Source of the DNA: Kitasatospora papulosa
Lineage (GTDB): Bacteria; Actinomycetota; Actinomycetes; Streptomycetales; Streptomycetaceae
DNA: 64,000 nucleotides
NCBI RefSeq assembly: GCF_000717245.1
Contig: NZ_JNYQ01000006.1
Span: 62,001-126,000 of the forward strand
Reading direction: 5' to 3'
The notes beneath the pieces are model-generated. The model did not search any database and was not told the DNA's origin. It was given only the letters and a program-made list of their open reading frames with translations. Each line of letters starts with the position of its first letter. Positions within the stretch are counted from its first letter, which is position 1. The translations under genes were made by a program, and so were the position numbers. Below are positions 32,126-40,353 of this stretch, one piece after another.

Positions 32126-32153
32126 CCGCGGGGCCCCTCCCGGGGCCCCGCGG
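32126..32153. terminator. bidirectional terminator between the NTF2-like gene and the SARP gene
   Basis: A perfect 12-bp GC stem (32126-32137 with 32142-32153) closes a TCCC tetraloop between the two convergent genes. Confidence 0.75.
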
Positions 32154-32177
32154 ACCGTCAAGGCCGCCCGGCCGGGC

Positions 32178-32981
32178 TCAGCCGGCCGTCTCGTACGGCA
32201 TTCCGCCCGCCAGCATCTGGGGCTGCGGCGAGGCCGACGAGAGTATGGCGCGCTGGAGCTGCTGGAGGAACCAGGCGGGCTCCATGCCGAGTTCCTCGGC
32301 CAGGGCGCGTCGGAGCCGCTGGTACACGTCCAGGGCGCACGAGCGGCGCCCCGACCGCCACAGTGCCCTCATGTACTGGGCGTGCAGGTTCTCGTGGAAG
32401 CGGTGATGGGCGGTCAGCGCGGCCAGCCCGTCCAGGAGTTCCTGGTGCCGGCCGAGCCTCATCTCGGCGTCGATGCAGAGCCCCAGAGTGGTCAGCCGCA
32501 GCTCCTCGAGCCGGGTGACGTGGGCCGTGACGCGTTGGCCCGTGTCCACGTCCGCGAGCACCTGCCCGCGGTAGAGGTCGAGGGCCTGCGAGAGGAGCAC
32601 CACGCCCGTCTCGTCGTCCCCCCTGCTGATGGCCTCGCGCCCCTCTTTGGCGAGCCGGCCGAAGCGGTGCAGGTCGACGGCGTCGTCGGGGATCCGGAGC
32701 ATGTATCCGGGACCCGCCGTCACCAGCAGTTCCCCCGCCGAGGGTGCGGCGGCCTGCAGCAGTTTGCGGAGCGTCAGTATGTACGTCTGGAGCGTCGTCC
32801 TGGCGCTGGCCGGCGGGCGGTTGCCCCACAGCTCCTCCACCAGCGCGGAGACGGGGACGATCTGGTTGCGGTAGATGAGGAGAAGTGCCAGCACCTTCTT
32901 CGGTTTCGGTGCGCTGGGAACGCAAACGATGTCACCGAACCGTAAATCCAGGATCCCCAGTATGACGACGGAAATGTCCAT
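32178..32981 (-). CDS. SARP-family pathway-specific activator, TTA-containing
   Basis: This 267-residue protein has an OmpR-type DNA-binding domain (residues 1-95, with KPKKVLALLLIYRNQIVPVSALVEELWGNRPPASARTTLQTYILTLRKLL) and a bacterial transcriptional activation domain (about 100-245, HENLHAQYMRALWRSGRRSCALDVYQRLRRALAEELGMEP). That is the small-SARP layout of ActII-ORF4 and RedD. Such proteins bind heptamer direct repeats 8 bp before the -10 and recruit polymerase; five such sites lie in this cluster. Codon 13 is TTA (32945-32943), so translation should need the bldA tRNA. ATG 32981 has GGGGG at 5 bp; ATG 32984 is possible. Confidence 0.92.
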   Translation of the reverse strand: MDISVVILGILDLRFGDIVCVPSAPKPKKVLALLLIYRNQIVPVSALVEELWGNRPPASARTTLQTYILTLRKLLQAAAPSAGELLVTAGPGYMLRIPDDAVDLHRFGRLAKEGREAISRGDDETGVVLLSQALDLYRGQVLADVDTGQRVTAHVTRLEELRLTTLGLCIDAEMRLGRHQELLDGLAALTAHHRFHENLHAQYMRALWRSGRRSCALDVYQRLRRALAEELGMEPAWFLQQLQRAILSSASPQPQMLAGGMPYETAG

Positions 32982-33220
32982 CATTTCCCCCCAAGATCTG
33001 CATTGCCGTGGTCATGACGGACTCCCCCGAGTACCGGTGCGACCTGGCCGCTTTGTGTGTAGTGCCTGTGATGCACCCGAACGCTACCCAGACGGGCCGT
33101 GGGTACTGTCGAATGGACGCGTCGAGGCTCGGCGCGAATTGTCCTGAAGGCGCTTGCACTGTTCATGAGGTGCTGCTAGACGGTGGCCGGCGGATCTCCC
33201 GGAGGGGTCCGCGGGTGGTC

Positions 33221-33250
33221 CGCCCTTCCCTGCCGGAGCGGGGAAGGGCG
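33221..33250 (-). terminator. hairpin after the GMC oxidoreductase gene
   Basis: CGCCCTTCCC (33221-33230) pairs perfectly with GGGAAGGGCG (33241-33250) around a 10-nt loop, 13 bp past the minus-strand stop codon. Confidence 0.65.
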
Positions 33251-33262
33251 TGGGGCCCGGCG

Positions 33263-34819
33263 TCAGTTCAGCATGCGGTCCAGCGCCTTGTGCACGCAGC
33301 GGTCGGCGAGAGCGGTGACGGTCAGGGCGGGGGGAACCGTCGCCATCGTGCCGGGTATCAGCGAGCTGTCGATGACGTGCAGGTTGTCGTACCCGTACAG
33401 CCGGCCGTCCAGCCTGCACGCCTTGCCGAGGACCGCTCCACCGAGCGTGTGCGACGTGGTGTCGGCGTTCACGCGCAGGGTCGAGGTACCGGGGTTGGCG
33501 GCGTTGATGCGGTTCACGGTGGCCGTCACCGCCTGGGTGGCGCGTACGGCCGAGGCTCCCGTGGCCGGCCAGGTCAGGGAGACCCCGTCGGTCGCCGCGT
33601 CGTAGCTGAAGAACCCGTCCGCGGCGCACGTGGTCATGGCCAGGGCGCCGAGCGCTCCGGTCCCGTCCGCGGGCGGCACCGGCCACGGGAAGTTGATCAT
33701 CGTCACCGGTTCGTACGGGTTGTCGAGGTCCTGGGCGACGATGCCGGACGGTCCTCCCTGCGTGGAGTTGTTCCAGGGCATCCCCACCCGCACCGTCTGC
33801 CGGTCGCTGTTGGTGCCCCAGCCCTTGCCGACGGAGGCGCGGAGCGCGGGCAGGCTGCCGCGTCCCCGCGCGGCCACCAGCAGCCGGCTGGTCCCCAGCG
33901 AACCGGCGGCGAAGAACACGCGCTTCGCGCTGTAGTCGGGCCGGGCCACCACGGCCCCCGTGTCGTCGATGCGTTCGCACCGCACCACGTAGCGGCCGCC
34001 CGAGGGCACCACGTCCACCACCCGCGTCAGTGTCTCCACCGACACCCGGCCGGTCGCCTCGGCGGCGGCCAGGACGGTCCGGTCGACACTGCGCTTGGCC
34101 CCGCTGTTGGCACCCCAGATGGAACGGGCGATGATCAGCGACGCCTCACGGGTGCCCGCCTGCTCCTCCCGCACCGCCTGCCAGTCGACGGCCATGTCCG
34201 CCCGGAACGGGGCCAGGCCCGCCGCCGCGGTCTCGGCGGTGAAGGAACGGGCGGCCGTGTAGTGCGACGAGGCGTAGACGTCGTCCGGCATCGGGGCCGG
34301 ACCGATCAGGGAGCGGGCCCGCGCGTACCAGCGCTCGCTCATCTCGTCGAAGTCGATGTCGGTGCCGAACGCCCGGTTGAACGCCGCCTCGGACGGCTTG
34401 AGCATCACCGCGTTGTTGACCAGGGAGCCACCGCCGACACCCGCGCCGGCGAGAGCGATGACGCCGTCGGCGCGGAAGGCCTCGAGCACACCCGGGTAGA
34501 CGTCGAGCTGCTGGGGGACGAACGGACTCCAGGAGTTGAGCCAGGACGCCCGGCCGTCAGGCGCCGCGGGGGTGGCGAACGTACCGCCCTGCGCCGTGAC
34601 CGGCCAGCGCCTGCCTCGTTCGAGGACCACCGAGTGCAGGCCCGCCTGGGCGAACCGGAGGGCGGCGACGCTGCCCGCGTACCCACTGCCGATGATGAGG
34701 ATCTCCACGGGCTCCGCGGCGGACGCCACGGCGGACCGCAGCGGCAGCGCCCCGAGCGCCGTACCTGCCGCGACGCCGGTGAGGAACCGCCGACGGGAGA
34801 GCGACTTTCTGCCTGACAT
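33263..34819 (-). CDS. Tat-exported GMC oxidoreductase, cholesterol-oxidase-like
   Basis: This 518-residue flavoprotein starts with a Tat signal (SRRRFLTGVAAGTALGALPL, then SAVASAAEP). It has the FAD-binding motif ILIIGSGYAGSVAALRFAQAG and the GMC C-terminal segment DNLHVIDSSLIPGTMATVPPALTVTALADR, close in pattern to bacterial cholesterol oxidases. It should oxidise an alcohol outside the cytoplasm with O2 and FAD. Its position between the SARP gene and the O-methyltransferase suggests a late step on the exported polyketide, but an unrelated sterol-oxidase role is possible. Confidence 0.8.
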   Translation of the reverse strand: MSGRKSLSRRRFLTGVAAGTALGALPLRSAVASAAEPVEILIIGSGYAGSVAALRFAQAGLHSVVLERGRRWPVTAQGGTFATPAAPDGRASWLNSWSPFVPQQLDVYPGVLEAFRADGVIALAGAGVGGGSLVNNAVMLKPSEAAFNRAFGTDIDFDEMSERWYARARSLIGPAPMPDDVYASSHYTAARSFTAETAAAGLAPFRADMAVDWQAVREEQAGTREASLIIARSIWGANSGAKRSVDRTVLAAAEATGRVSVETLTRVVDVVPSGGRYVVRCERIDDTGAVVARPDYSAKRVFFAAGSLGTSRLLVAARGRGSLPALRASVGKGWGTNSDRQTVRVGMPWNNSTQGGPSGIVAQDLDNPYEPVTMINFPWPVPPADGTGALGALAMTTCAADGFFSYDAATDGVSLTWPATGASAVRATQAVTATVNRINAANPGTSTLRVNADTTSHTLGGAVLGKACRLDGRLYGYDNLHVIDSSLIPGTMATVPPALTVTALADRCVHKALDRMLN

Positions 34820-34852
34820 TCCACTCCTCGTGTTGAGCGAAGGACTACGGCA

Positions 34853-34896
34853 GGGGGCGCGCCGAGGCCGGAAACCGGCCCGCGGGACGCGCCCCC
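34853..34896 (-). terminator. two-part hairpin between O-methyltransferase and GMC genes
   Basis: GGGGGCGCG (34853-34861) pairs with CGCGCCCCC (34888-34896), enclosing a smaller GGCCGG/CCGGCC hairpin (34866-34880). It lies 64 bp after the methyltransferase stop and 34 bp before the GMC start, so it may end or attenuate transcription. Confidence 0.5.
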
Positions 34897-34959
34897 GCGT
34901 ACGGTGACCTCCCCGCCACGGCGGCCCGGAGCGAGCGGGACGGGCGGGAGGGCACCGGA

Positions 34960-35634
34960 TCAGCGCTTGCGCGCGATGGTCAGACCGTCGGCGAGCGGCA
35001 GCATGACCACATCTACCCTGGGGTCGGCGGCGAGCGCGGGGTTGAACTCGCGCAAGGCGGCGGCGTTTCCGGTCACCGGCTCGTCACCGAGCACACGGCC
35101 GCCGTACAGGACGTTGTCGAAGACGATCAGGCCCCCCGGCCGGGTCCTGACCACCAGTTCCTCGAAGTACGCCGCGTAACCGGTCTTGTCCGCGTCCACG
35201 AACGAGAAGTCGATGTCCTCATCGACGGGCAGCGCCCGCAGGGTCTCCAGGGCCGGGCCGAGGCGCAGCTCGATCAGACCGGCCAGCCCCGCGGACTCCC
35301 AGCCGTCCCGGGCTATGCGCGTCCACTCCTCGCTGGTGTCGCAGCAGAGCAGGTGCCCGTCGGCCGGCAGCGCCCGGGCGATGGAGAGCGACGAGTAGCC
35401 GGTGAAGGTGCCCACCTCGACCGCCCGCCGCGCTCCGACCGTCCTGGCCAGCAGCGTGATGAGAGCCCCCTGTTCGGGGGCGATCCGCATGCCGGCCTTG
35501 TCGCCGGTCTCCTTCTCGGTGCGCGCCACCAGCTCGTGGTGGGCGGGCAGCGGTGCGATGCCGCTCGCGACCACGTAGTCGACGACCTCCTGGGTGGCCT
35601 GCACCCGCATCGGCTGGTCGGCAGGAAATTCCAT
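34960..35634 (-). CDS. SAM-dependent O-methyltransferase (catechol/caffeoyl-CoA type)
   Basis: This 224-residue protein is a class I, metal-dependent O-methyltransferase (PF01596). It shows VEVGTFTGYSSLSIARALP (SAM loop), CCDTSEEW, and the metal-binding FVDADKTGYAAYFE and VFDNVLYGGRVL. These enzymes methylate vicinal hydroxyls such as those on aromatic polyketides. AGAGGAG precedes the ATG. A SARP-type promoter on the minus strand reads into it. Confidence 0.9.
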   Translation of the reverse strand: MEFPADQPMRVQATQEVVDYVVASGIAPLPAHHELVARTEKETGDKAGMRIAPEQGALITLLARTVGARRAVEVGTFTGYSSLSIARALPADGHLLCCDTSEEWTRIARDGWESAGLAGLIELRLGPALETLRALPVDEDIDFSFVDADKTGYAAYFEELVVRTRPGGLIVFDNVLYGGRVLGDEPVTGNAAALREFNPALAADPRVDVVMLPLADGLTIARKR

Positions 35635-35688
35635 CGTCACTCCTCTTTCAGGGCCCCCACGGGCCCCGGCAGTCGCCAAGACCTGCAC

Positions 35689-35720
35689 AACGTAGGAGCG
35701 GCGGCTGGAGAAGCACTTGA
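35689..35720 (-). promoter_or_regulatory. SARP box and promoter of the O-methyltransferase gene
   Basis: Reading the minus strand: TCAAGTG (35720-35714), 4 bp, TCCAGCC (35709-35703), exactly 8 bp, then -10 TACGTT (35694-35689). The pitch is 11 bp and transcription would start about 48 bp before the ATG. Confidence 0.6.
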
Positions 35721-35768
35721 GGGCCAGTCCACGGGCCGGTGGTGACGTCCCGGACGCTCCAGCCGTGT

Positions 35769-35800
35769 TCGAGCCGGACTCGACCGTGCCCGGCAAGCCT
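35769..35800 (+). promoter_or_regulatory. SARP box and promoter of the ketoreductase operon
   Basis: TCGAGCC (35769-35775) and TCGACCG (35780-35786) lie at 11-bp pitch, followed by 8 bp and AAGCCT (35795-35800) in the -10 position. The -10 is weak, as often at activator-dependent promoters. It would drive the seven-gene operon from 35881 to 43179. Confidence 0.6.
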
Positions 35801-35880
35801 CTCTGGCGACGCCGGACACGGGCCCACGCCTCCGGCCCGTGCCACGAGACGCCGCACAGCGGCCAGGAACGAGGAGTGAG

Positions 35881-36684
35881 ATGCCTGCCAGCGCCCCCAG
35901 CACCCCGGCGGACCCGCGTACGGCCCTGATCACGGGCGCCACCAGTGGAATCGGACTCGCGGTCGCCCGCGCCCTGGCCGCCTCCGGACTCCGCGTGTTC
36001 CTGTGCGCCCGCTCCGCGGACGACGTGGCCGCGACGGTCGAGGAACTGCGCGACCACGGCTACGAGGCGGACGGCGCGGCCTGCGACGTCCGGTCCCGCG
36101 CGGAGGTGGCCGACCTGGTCGCCACCGCCGTCGCGGCGTTCGGACCGGTCGACGTCCTGGTCAACAACGCCGGCCGCAACGGCGGCGGAGTCACCGCCCA
36201 GCTCCCCGACGAGATCTGGTACGACGTCGTCGACACCAACCTCAACAGTGTCTTCCTGGTGACCCGGGAGGTGCTGGCGGCCGGCGGGATGCTGGAGCGG
36301 CCGCGCGGACGGATCATCAACATCGCGTCCACCGGGGGCAAGCAGGGGGTCGTCCTGGCAGCCCCGTACTCCGCGTCCAAAGCCGGCGTGATCGGCATGA
36401 CCAAGGCCGTCGGGCTGGAACTCGCCTCCTCGGGAACCACCGTCAACGCGGTCTGCCCCGGCTACGTGGAGACACCCATGGCCGAGCGGGTGCGCAAGGC
36501 GTACGCCGAGGCCTGGGACACCGGCGAGGAACAGGTCCGCGAACGCTTCGAGGCCAAGATCCCGCTCGGCCGCTACACCACGCCCGAGGAGGTGGCGGCC
36601 ATGGTCGGCTACCTCGTGTCGCCCGCCGCGGACGCCGTCACCGCGCAGGCGCTCAACGTCTGCGGCGGTCTCGGCAGCCACTGA
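35881..36684 (+). CDS. aromatic polyketide ketoreductase (ActIII-like, C-9)
   Basis: This 267-residue short-chain dehydrogenase is close in pattern to ActIII throughout: TGATSGIGLAVARALAASGLRVFLCAR, VDVLVNNAGRNGGG, NIASTGGKQGVVLAAPYSASKAGV (Ser and the Tyr-x3-Lys pair), CPGYVETPMAERV and the C-terminal AVTAQALNVCGGLGSH. It should reduce the C-9 carbonyl of the nascent chain with NADPH, which also sets the first-ring C7-C12 cyclisation. It leads a seven-gene operon. ATG 35881 has GAGGAG upstream. Confidence 0.93.
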   Translation: MPASAPSTPADPRTALITGATSGIGLAVARALAASGLRVFLCARSADDVAATVEELRDHGYEADGAACDVRSRAEVADLVATAVAAFGPVDVLVNNAGRNGGGVTAQLPDEIWYDVVDTNLNSVFLVTREVLAAGGMLERPRGRIINIASTGGKQGVVLAAPYSASKAGVIGMTKAVGLELASSGTTVNAVCPGYVETPMAERVRKAYAEAWDTGEEQVRERFEAKIPLGRYTTPEEVAAMVGYLVSPAADAVTAQALNVCGGLGSH

Positions 36685-36716
36685 CCCCCGCCGCCCCCTT
36701 CGGAAGGTGCACACCC

Positions 36717-37760
36717 GTGTCCCAGACCAGCCCCCGCACCACCACCCCGCCCACCGGCCCGGACGTCGTCGGCAGTCCCTCGACGCGCACACCGGGCGAG
36801 CGCCCCGGCGACCCCGCACGTGTCGACGTGGCGCACACCGTCACCGTGCCGGCGGCGCCGGACGTCGTCTTCGCCCTGCTCGCGGATGTCGAGAGATGGC
36901 CGCTGATCTTCCCGCCCACCGTGCACGCCCGGTTCCTGGAGCGGGCTCCGGACGAAGGCGGCCCGGAACGGCTCCAGCTGTGGGCCACCGCCAACGGCGG
37001 CGTACGCACCTGGACGTCCCGCCGCCTCGTCGACCCCGTACGCCGGCGCATCTCCTTCGGGCAGGACCGCCCGCAGAGTCCCGTCGCCGCCATGGGCGGG
37101 GAGTGGATCGTCAGCCCCGCGGACGCCGGCAGCGAGGTGGTCCTCACCCACACGTACGCGGCCGTCGGGGACGACGCCGAGACGCTCGGCTGGCTGGAGA
37201 AGGCGGTCGACGGCAACAGCCGTGCCGAACTGGGCGCCCTCGCCGAGGCGGCGCGGGAGAAGGAGGCGGGCCTGGAGACGGCCTTCACCTTCCGCGACAG
37301 CCTGCACATCGAGAGCACCGCCGCCGAGGTCTACGGCTTCCTGGACCGCGCGGAACGCTGGGAGCAGCGCCTGCCGCACGTGGCGCGGGTGCGTCTGACC
37401 GAGGACCTGCCCGGTGTGCAGATCCTGGAGATGGACACCCGGACCGCGGACGGGTCGTCCCACACCACCCGGTCCGTCCGTATCTGCCGGGCGTCCCGCA
37501 GCATCCACTACAAGCAGCTCGTCACTCCCGCCCTGCTCCGGGTGCACACCGGCAGCTGGCTCCTGACGGAGGACGACCGGGGCGTCACGGTCGTCGCGGA
37601 GCACACCGTTGTCCTGGAGACGGCCGCCGTGGCCCAGGTGCTCGGTCCGGACGCCGACGTGCGGCAGGCCCGGGCCTTCGTCCGGGACGCCCTGGGCCGC
37701 AACAGCTCCGCCACGCTGAGGCAGGCCAAGGCCTTCGCCGAGGGGACGTCCGGTGCCTGA
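36717..37760 (+). CDS. didomain aromatase/cyclase
   Basis: This 347-residue protein has two START-like SRPBCC domains: residues about 38-185 (VAHTVTVPAAPDVVFALLADVERWPLIFPPTVHARFLE) and about 195-345 (DSLHIESTAAEVYGFLDRAERWEQRLPHVARVRLTED). That is the ActVII-type didomain ARO/CYC, which closes and aromatises the first ring of C-9-reduced chains, consistent with the ketoreductase just upstream. The first 37 residues are Pro/Thr-rich and disordered. The start is GTG 36717 with GGAAGG upstream; it overlaps the next gene by 8 bp. Confidence 0.92.
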   Translation: MSQTSPRTTTPPTGPDVVGSPSTRTPGERPGDPARVDVAHTVTVPAAPDVVFALLADVERWPLIFPPTVHARFLERAPDEGGPERLQLWATANGGVRTWTSRRLVDPVRRRISFGQDRPQSPVAAMGGEWIVSPADAGSEVVLTHTYAAVGDDAETLGWLEKAVDGNSRAELGALAEAAREKEAGLETAFTFRDSLHIESTAAEVYGFLDRAERWEQRLPHVARVRLTEDLPGVQILEMDTRTADGSSHTTRSVRICRASRSIHYKQLVTPALLRVHTGSWLLTEDDRGVTVVAEHTVVLETAAVAQVLGPDADVRQARAFVRDALGRNSSATLRQAKAFAEGTSGA

Positions 37761-39600
37761 CCTCCTGGACGGGCTCCCCGCCCGCGCCGACCTGCTGCTG
37801 CGCGCCGCCGCGCAGCGCCGCGGGGACCGGCCCGCGCTCGTCCTCGGCAGCCGTACGGTCACCTACGCGGAGCTCGACGCCGCCGTGGACCGGTGCGCCG
37901 CCGTCCTGCGGGAACGCTTCGGCGGCGGGGGAGCGGTCGTGGCGATCGGAGCAGACCTGCACCCCGACGTGGTGGTCGCCTACCACGGCGCCCTGCGCAG
38001 CGGTAACCAGGCGCTGATGGTGATCCCGCTGCTGCGCGAGCAGCAACTGCAGTACGTGCTGGAGGCGTCCGGGGCGCGGGCCGCGCTGGTGGGAGCGGGG
38101 CTGTACGACCGGTTGGACCGGGTGCGGCACGGGCTGCCCGGGCTGGAGCTCGTCGCCGTGCTGGGGGAGGAGCCCGCCGACGCCGCCCCCGGAGCGCCCC
38201 GCCTCGCCGGGCTGCTGGAGAGCGCGGTGCCCGGGGTGCCCGAGTGGCACGCCGACCCGGAGGCCCCGGCCGCGCTGCACTTCACCAGCGGCACCACGGG
38301 ACTGCCGAAGGCCGTGGTGCTCAGCCACCGCAACGTGACGGTCAACGCCGTGCAGACCGCGCGGGCGCACGGGCTGGAGGCCGGCTCCGTCACCCTCGTG
38401 CACTTCCCCAGCTACCACCCCATGCACATGAACTCCGCGCTGGCCGCCGGGGCGACCCAGGTGCTGGTGCCGGAGGCCGACCCCGCCCACGCGATGGAAC
38501 GGGCCCGTGCGTGCGGTGCCGCGTTCGTCTACTCGCTGCCCGCCCGGCTGGCCCGGTTGGCGGCGCACCCCCGGCTCTCCGGAATGCGCCTGCCGGACGC
38601 CGTGATGATCGCCTCCGGGGGTTCCGCCCTGGCACCTGCCCTCGCCGGCACCCTCTCCCGGCACTTCGGCGTTCCCGTGGTCCAGGGGTACGGGCTCGCG
38701 GAGGCGTCCCCGCTGACCCACTTCGACCGGCCGGGCGACCACCTGCCCGGATCGGTCGGCAGACCCGTCGAAGGGACGGAGCACCGTGCGGTCTCGCTGG
38801 AGGACGGCTCCGGACTGCCGCCCGGGGAGCACGGGGAGATCCAGGTCAGGGGGCCGCAGGTGATGCGCGGATACCTCGATCCGGCGCACGGCCCGGCCGT
38901 CGACGCCGACGGCTGGCTGGCCACCGGTGACGTCGGCCGCATCGACGGGGACGGCCGGCTGCATCTCACCGACCGGATCAAGGACGTCTTCAAGTGCGAC
39001 AACTGGCTCGTGGCACCGAGCGAGATCGAGGCGCTGCTGGCCGAGGACCCCGCGGTCGCCGACAGCGTCGTCCTCGACAGGCCGGACCCGGTGTCCGGCG
39101 CGGTCGCCCACGCGCTCCTCGTCCTCGCCGACCCGGACTCCCCGGGGGAGGCGGAGGAGGCACTCGGCCGGCTCAACGCCCGCCTGCCCTACTACAAGCG
39201 GATCCGCAGCCACGACGTGGTCGCTCGGATCCCCCGTACCCCCAACGGCAAGATCCCGCGGCGCGAACTGCGGGCTTCCTTCCACGCACGACTCGACGGA
39301 GGTTCCCCGATGGTGATCCTGATCAACGAGTTCATCCTGACCTCGGCACCCGAGGAGTTCGAGAAGGTCTTCGAGGCCAGCTCGGTGTACATGCGCGAGC
39401 AGCCGGGCTTCATCGACCACACCCTGGTCCGCTCCATGACCAACCCGAACACCTACATCAACATCGCGCGCTGGGAGGATGCCGCCGCGCACATCGAGGT
39501 CGTCCGGTCCGAGGGCTTCCAGGACCACATCCGGCAACTCGCGGGCGTCGCCAAGGCGACCCCCCAGCTGCACACCGTGGTGTCGCACGTTGAGCGCTGA
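37753..39600 (+). CDS. acyl-CoA ligase fused to an ABM-type monooxygenase
   Basis: Residues 1 to about 510 are an AMP-forming acyl-CoA ligase: LHFTSGTTGLPKAVVLSHRN, YGLAEASPLTH, TGDVGRIDGDGRLHLTDRIKDVFK and the adenylation Lys in RTPNGKIPRREL. Residues 520-615 form an antibiotic-biosynthesis monooxygenase (ABM) domain, MVILINEFILTSAPEEFEKVFEA onward, as in small quinone-forming oxygenases. No stop lies between them. GGAGG (39298-39302) stands 7 bp before the ATG of the ABM part (39310), so the monooxygenase may also be made alone. The ligase could activate a starter acid or act on the product. Such a fusion is unusual to me. Confidence 0.85.
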   Translation: MPDLLDGLPARADLLLRAAAQRRGDRPALVLGSRTVTYAELDAAVDRCAAVLRERFGGGGAVVAIGADLHPDVVVAYHGALRSGNQALMVIPLLREQQLQYVLEASGARAALVGAGLYDRLDRVRHGLPGLELVAVLGEEPADAAPGAPRLAGLLESAVPGVPEWHADPEAPAALHFTSGTTGLPKAVVLSHRNVTVNAVQTARAHGLEAGSVTLVHFPSYHPMHMNSALAAGATQVLVPEADPAHAMERARACGAAFVYSLPARLARLAAHPRLSGMRLPDAVMIASGGSALAPALAGTLSRHFGVPVVQGYGLAEASPLTHFDRPGDHLPGSVGRPVEGTEHRAVSLEDGSGLPPGEHGEIQVRGPQVMRGYLDPAHGPAVDADGWLATGDVGRIDGDGRLHLTDRIKDVFKCDNWLVAPSEIEALLAEDPAVADSVVLDRPDPVSGAVAHALLVLADPDSPGEAEEALGRLNARLPYYKRIRSHDVVARIPRTPNGKIPRRELRASFHARLDGGSPMVILINEFILTSAPEEFEKVFEASSVYMREQPGFIDHTLVRSMTNPNTYINIARWEDAAAHIEVVRSEGFQDHIRQLAGVAKATPQLHTVVSHVER

Positions 39601-40330
39601 CCCGCTGGGCCTGGCGGGCGTCCCGGTCCTGGTGGCCGGGGCGACCGGCAGGGTCGGCGGCGCGGTCGCCCGCGCCTTCGCCGCACGGGGGGCCGAGGTG
39701 CTGGTGCACGGCCGGAGCGACGGGGGCACCAAGACCCTCGCCGACGCCCTCACCGCCGGGTACGGCGTCCGCGCGCACCCGCTGACCGCGGACCTCACCT
39801 CACCCGACGCGCCGCGGGCGCTGCGCGCGGGACTCGCGGCGGCCGGCGTGGAACGGCTGAACGTCCTGGTGAACTGCGTGACCGGGTACGACGGACTGCC
39901 CCGGTCCGCGGCCGACCTGACGGCCGAGGAGTTCCGCGCCGTGCTGGAGACCGACCTGGTGGCGGTGCACACGCTGGTCGCCACCGCCCTCCCGCTGCTC
40001 GTCGCGTCCGGCCGGGCCAGGGTGGTGCTGCTGTCCTCGCTCGCCGGGGTCCGCGGCCGGCCGGCCGCCGCCCACCTCTGCGCCGCGAAGGCGGGGGTGG
40101 CGGGCCTGACGCTGGCTCTGGCCCACGACCTGGCGGGCCAGGGCGTCCGGGTCAACTGCGTCGCACCCGGCCCCGTGCAGGAGCCCGGCGTCGCGCACGC
40201 CGGCCCGCTGGGGCCCGGCGTCGCGCCCAACACCCCCGACGAAGTGGCGGGTTGCGTCGTCGCACTCGCCTCCGACCTGTCCAGCCCCGTCACCGGCCAC
40301 CTCCAGGTGGTCAACGGCGGGCGGCCCTGA
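39590..40330 (+). CDS. SDR-family protein lacking the catalytic Tyr
   Basis: This 246-residue protein has an SDR Rossmann fold (VLVAGATGRVGGAVARAF, LNVLVNCVTGY, RVNCVAPGPV, LQVVNGG). At the active site Ser150 is present but the Tyr expected 13 residues later is Leu163, with Lys167 kept (HLCAAKAG in place of YSASK). It may be non-catalytic, use another residue, or act as a partner. TTG 39590 is the best start in a frame with no ATG or GTG nearby, overlapping the upstream gene by 11 bp. Confidence 0.75.
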   Translation: MSADPLGLAGVPVLVAGATGRVGGAVARAFAARGAEVLVHGRSDGGTKTLADALTAGYGVRAHPLTADLTSPDAPRALRAGLAAAGVERLNVLVNCVTGYDGLPRSAADLTAEEFRAVLETDLVAVHTLVATALPLLVASGRARVVLLSSLAGVRGRPAAAHLCAAKAGVAGLTLALAHDLAGQGVRVNCVAPGPVQEPGVAHAGPLGPGVAPNTPDEVAGCVVALASDLSSPVTGHLQVVNGGRP

Positions 40331-40353
40331 CCACACGAAGGCGGTCACACAGC

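Noticed and set aside
33106..33125. CTGTCGA and GCGTCGA upstream of the SARP gene as a possible SARP autoregulatory box
   Set aside because: The pitch is 13 bp, not 11 or 22, and no -10 lies at the right distance.
32985..33262. Possible gene in the gap upstream of the SARP gene
   Set aside because: Only short frames without a ribosome binding site or motif are present; this is most likely the SARP promoter region plus the GMC terminator.
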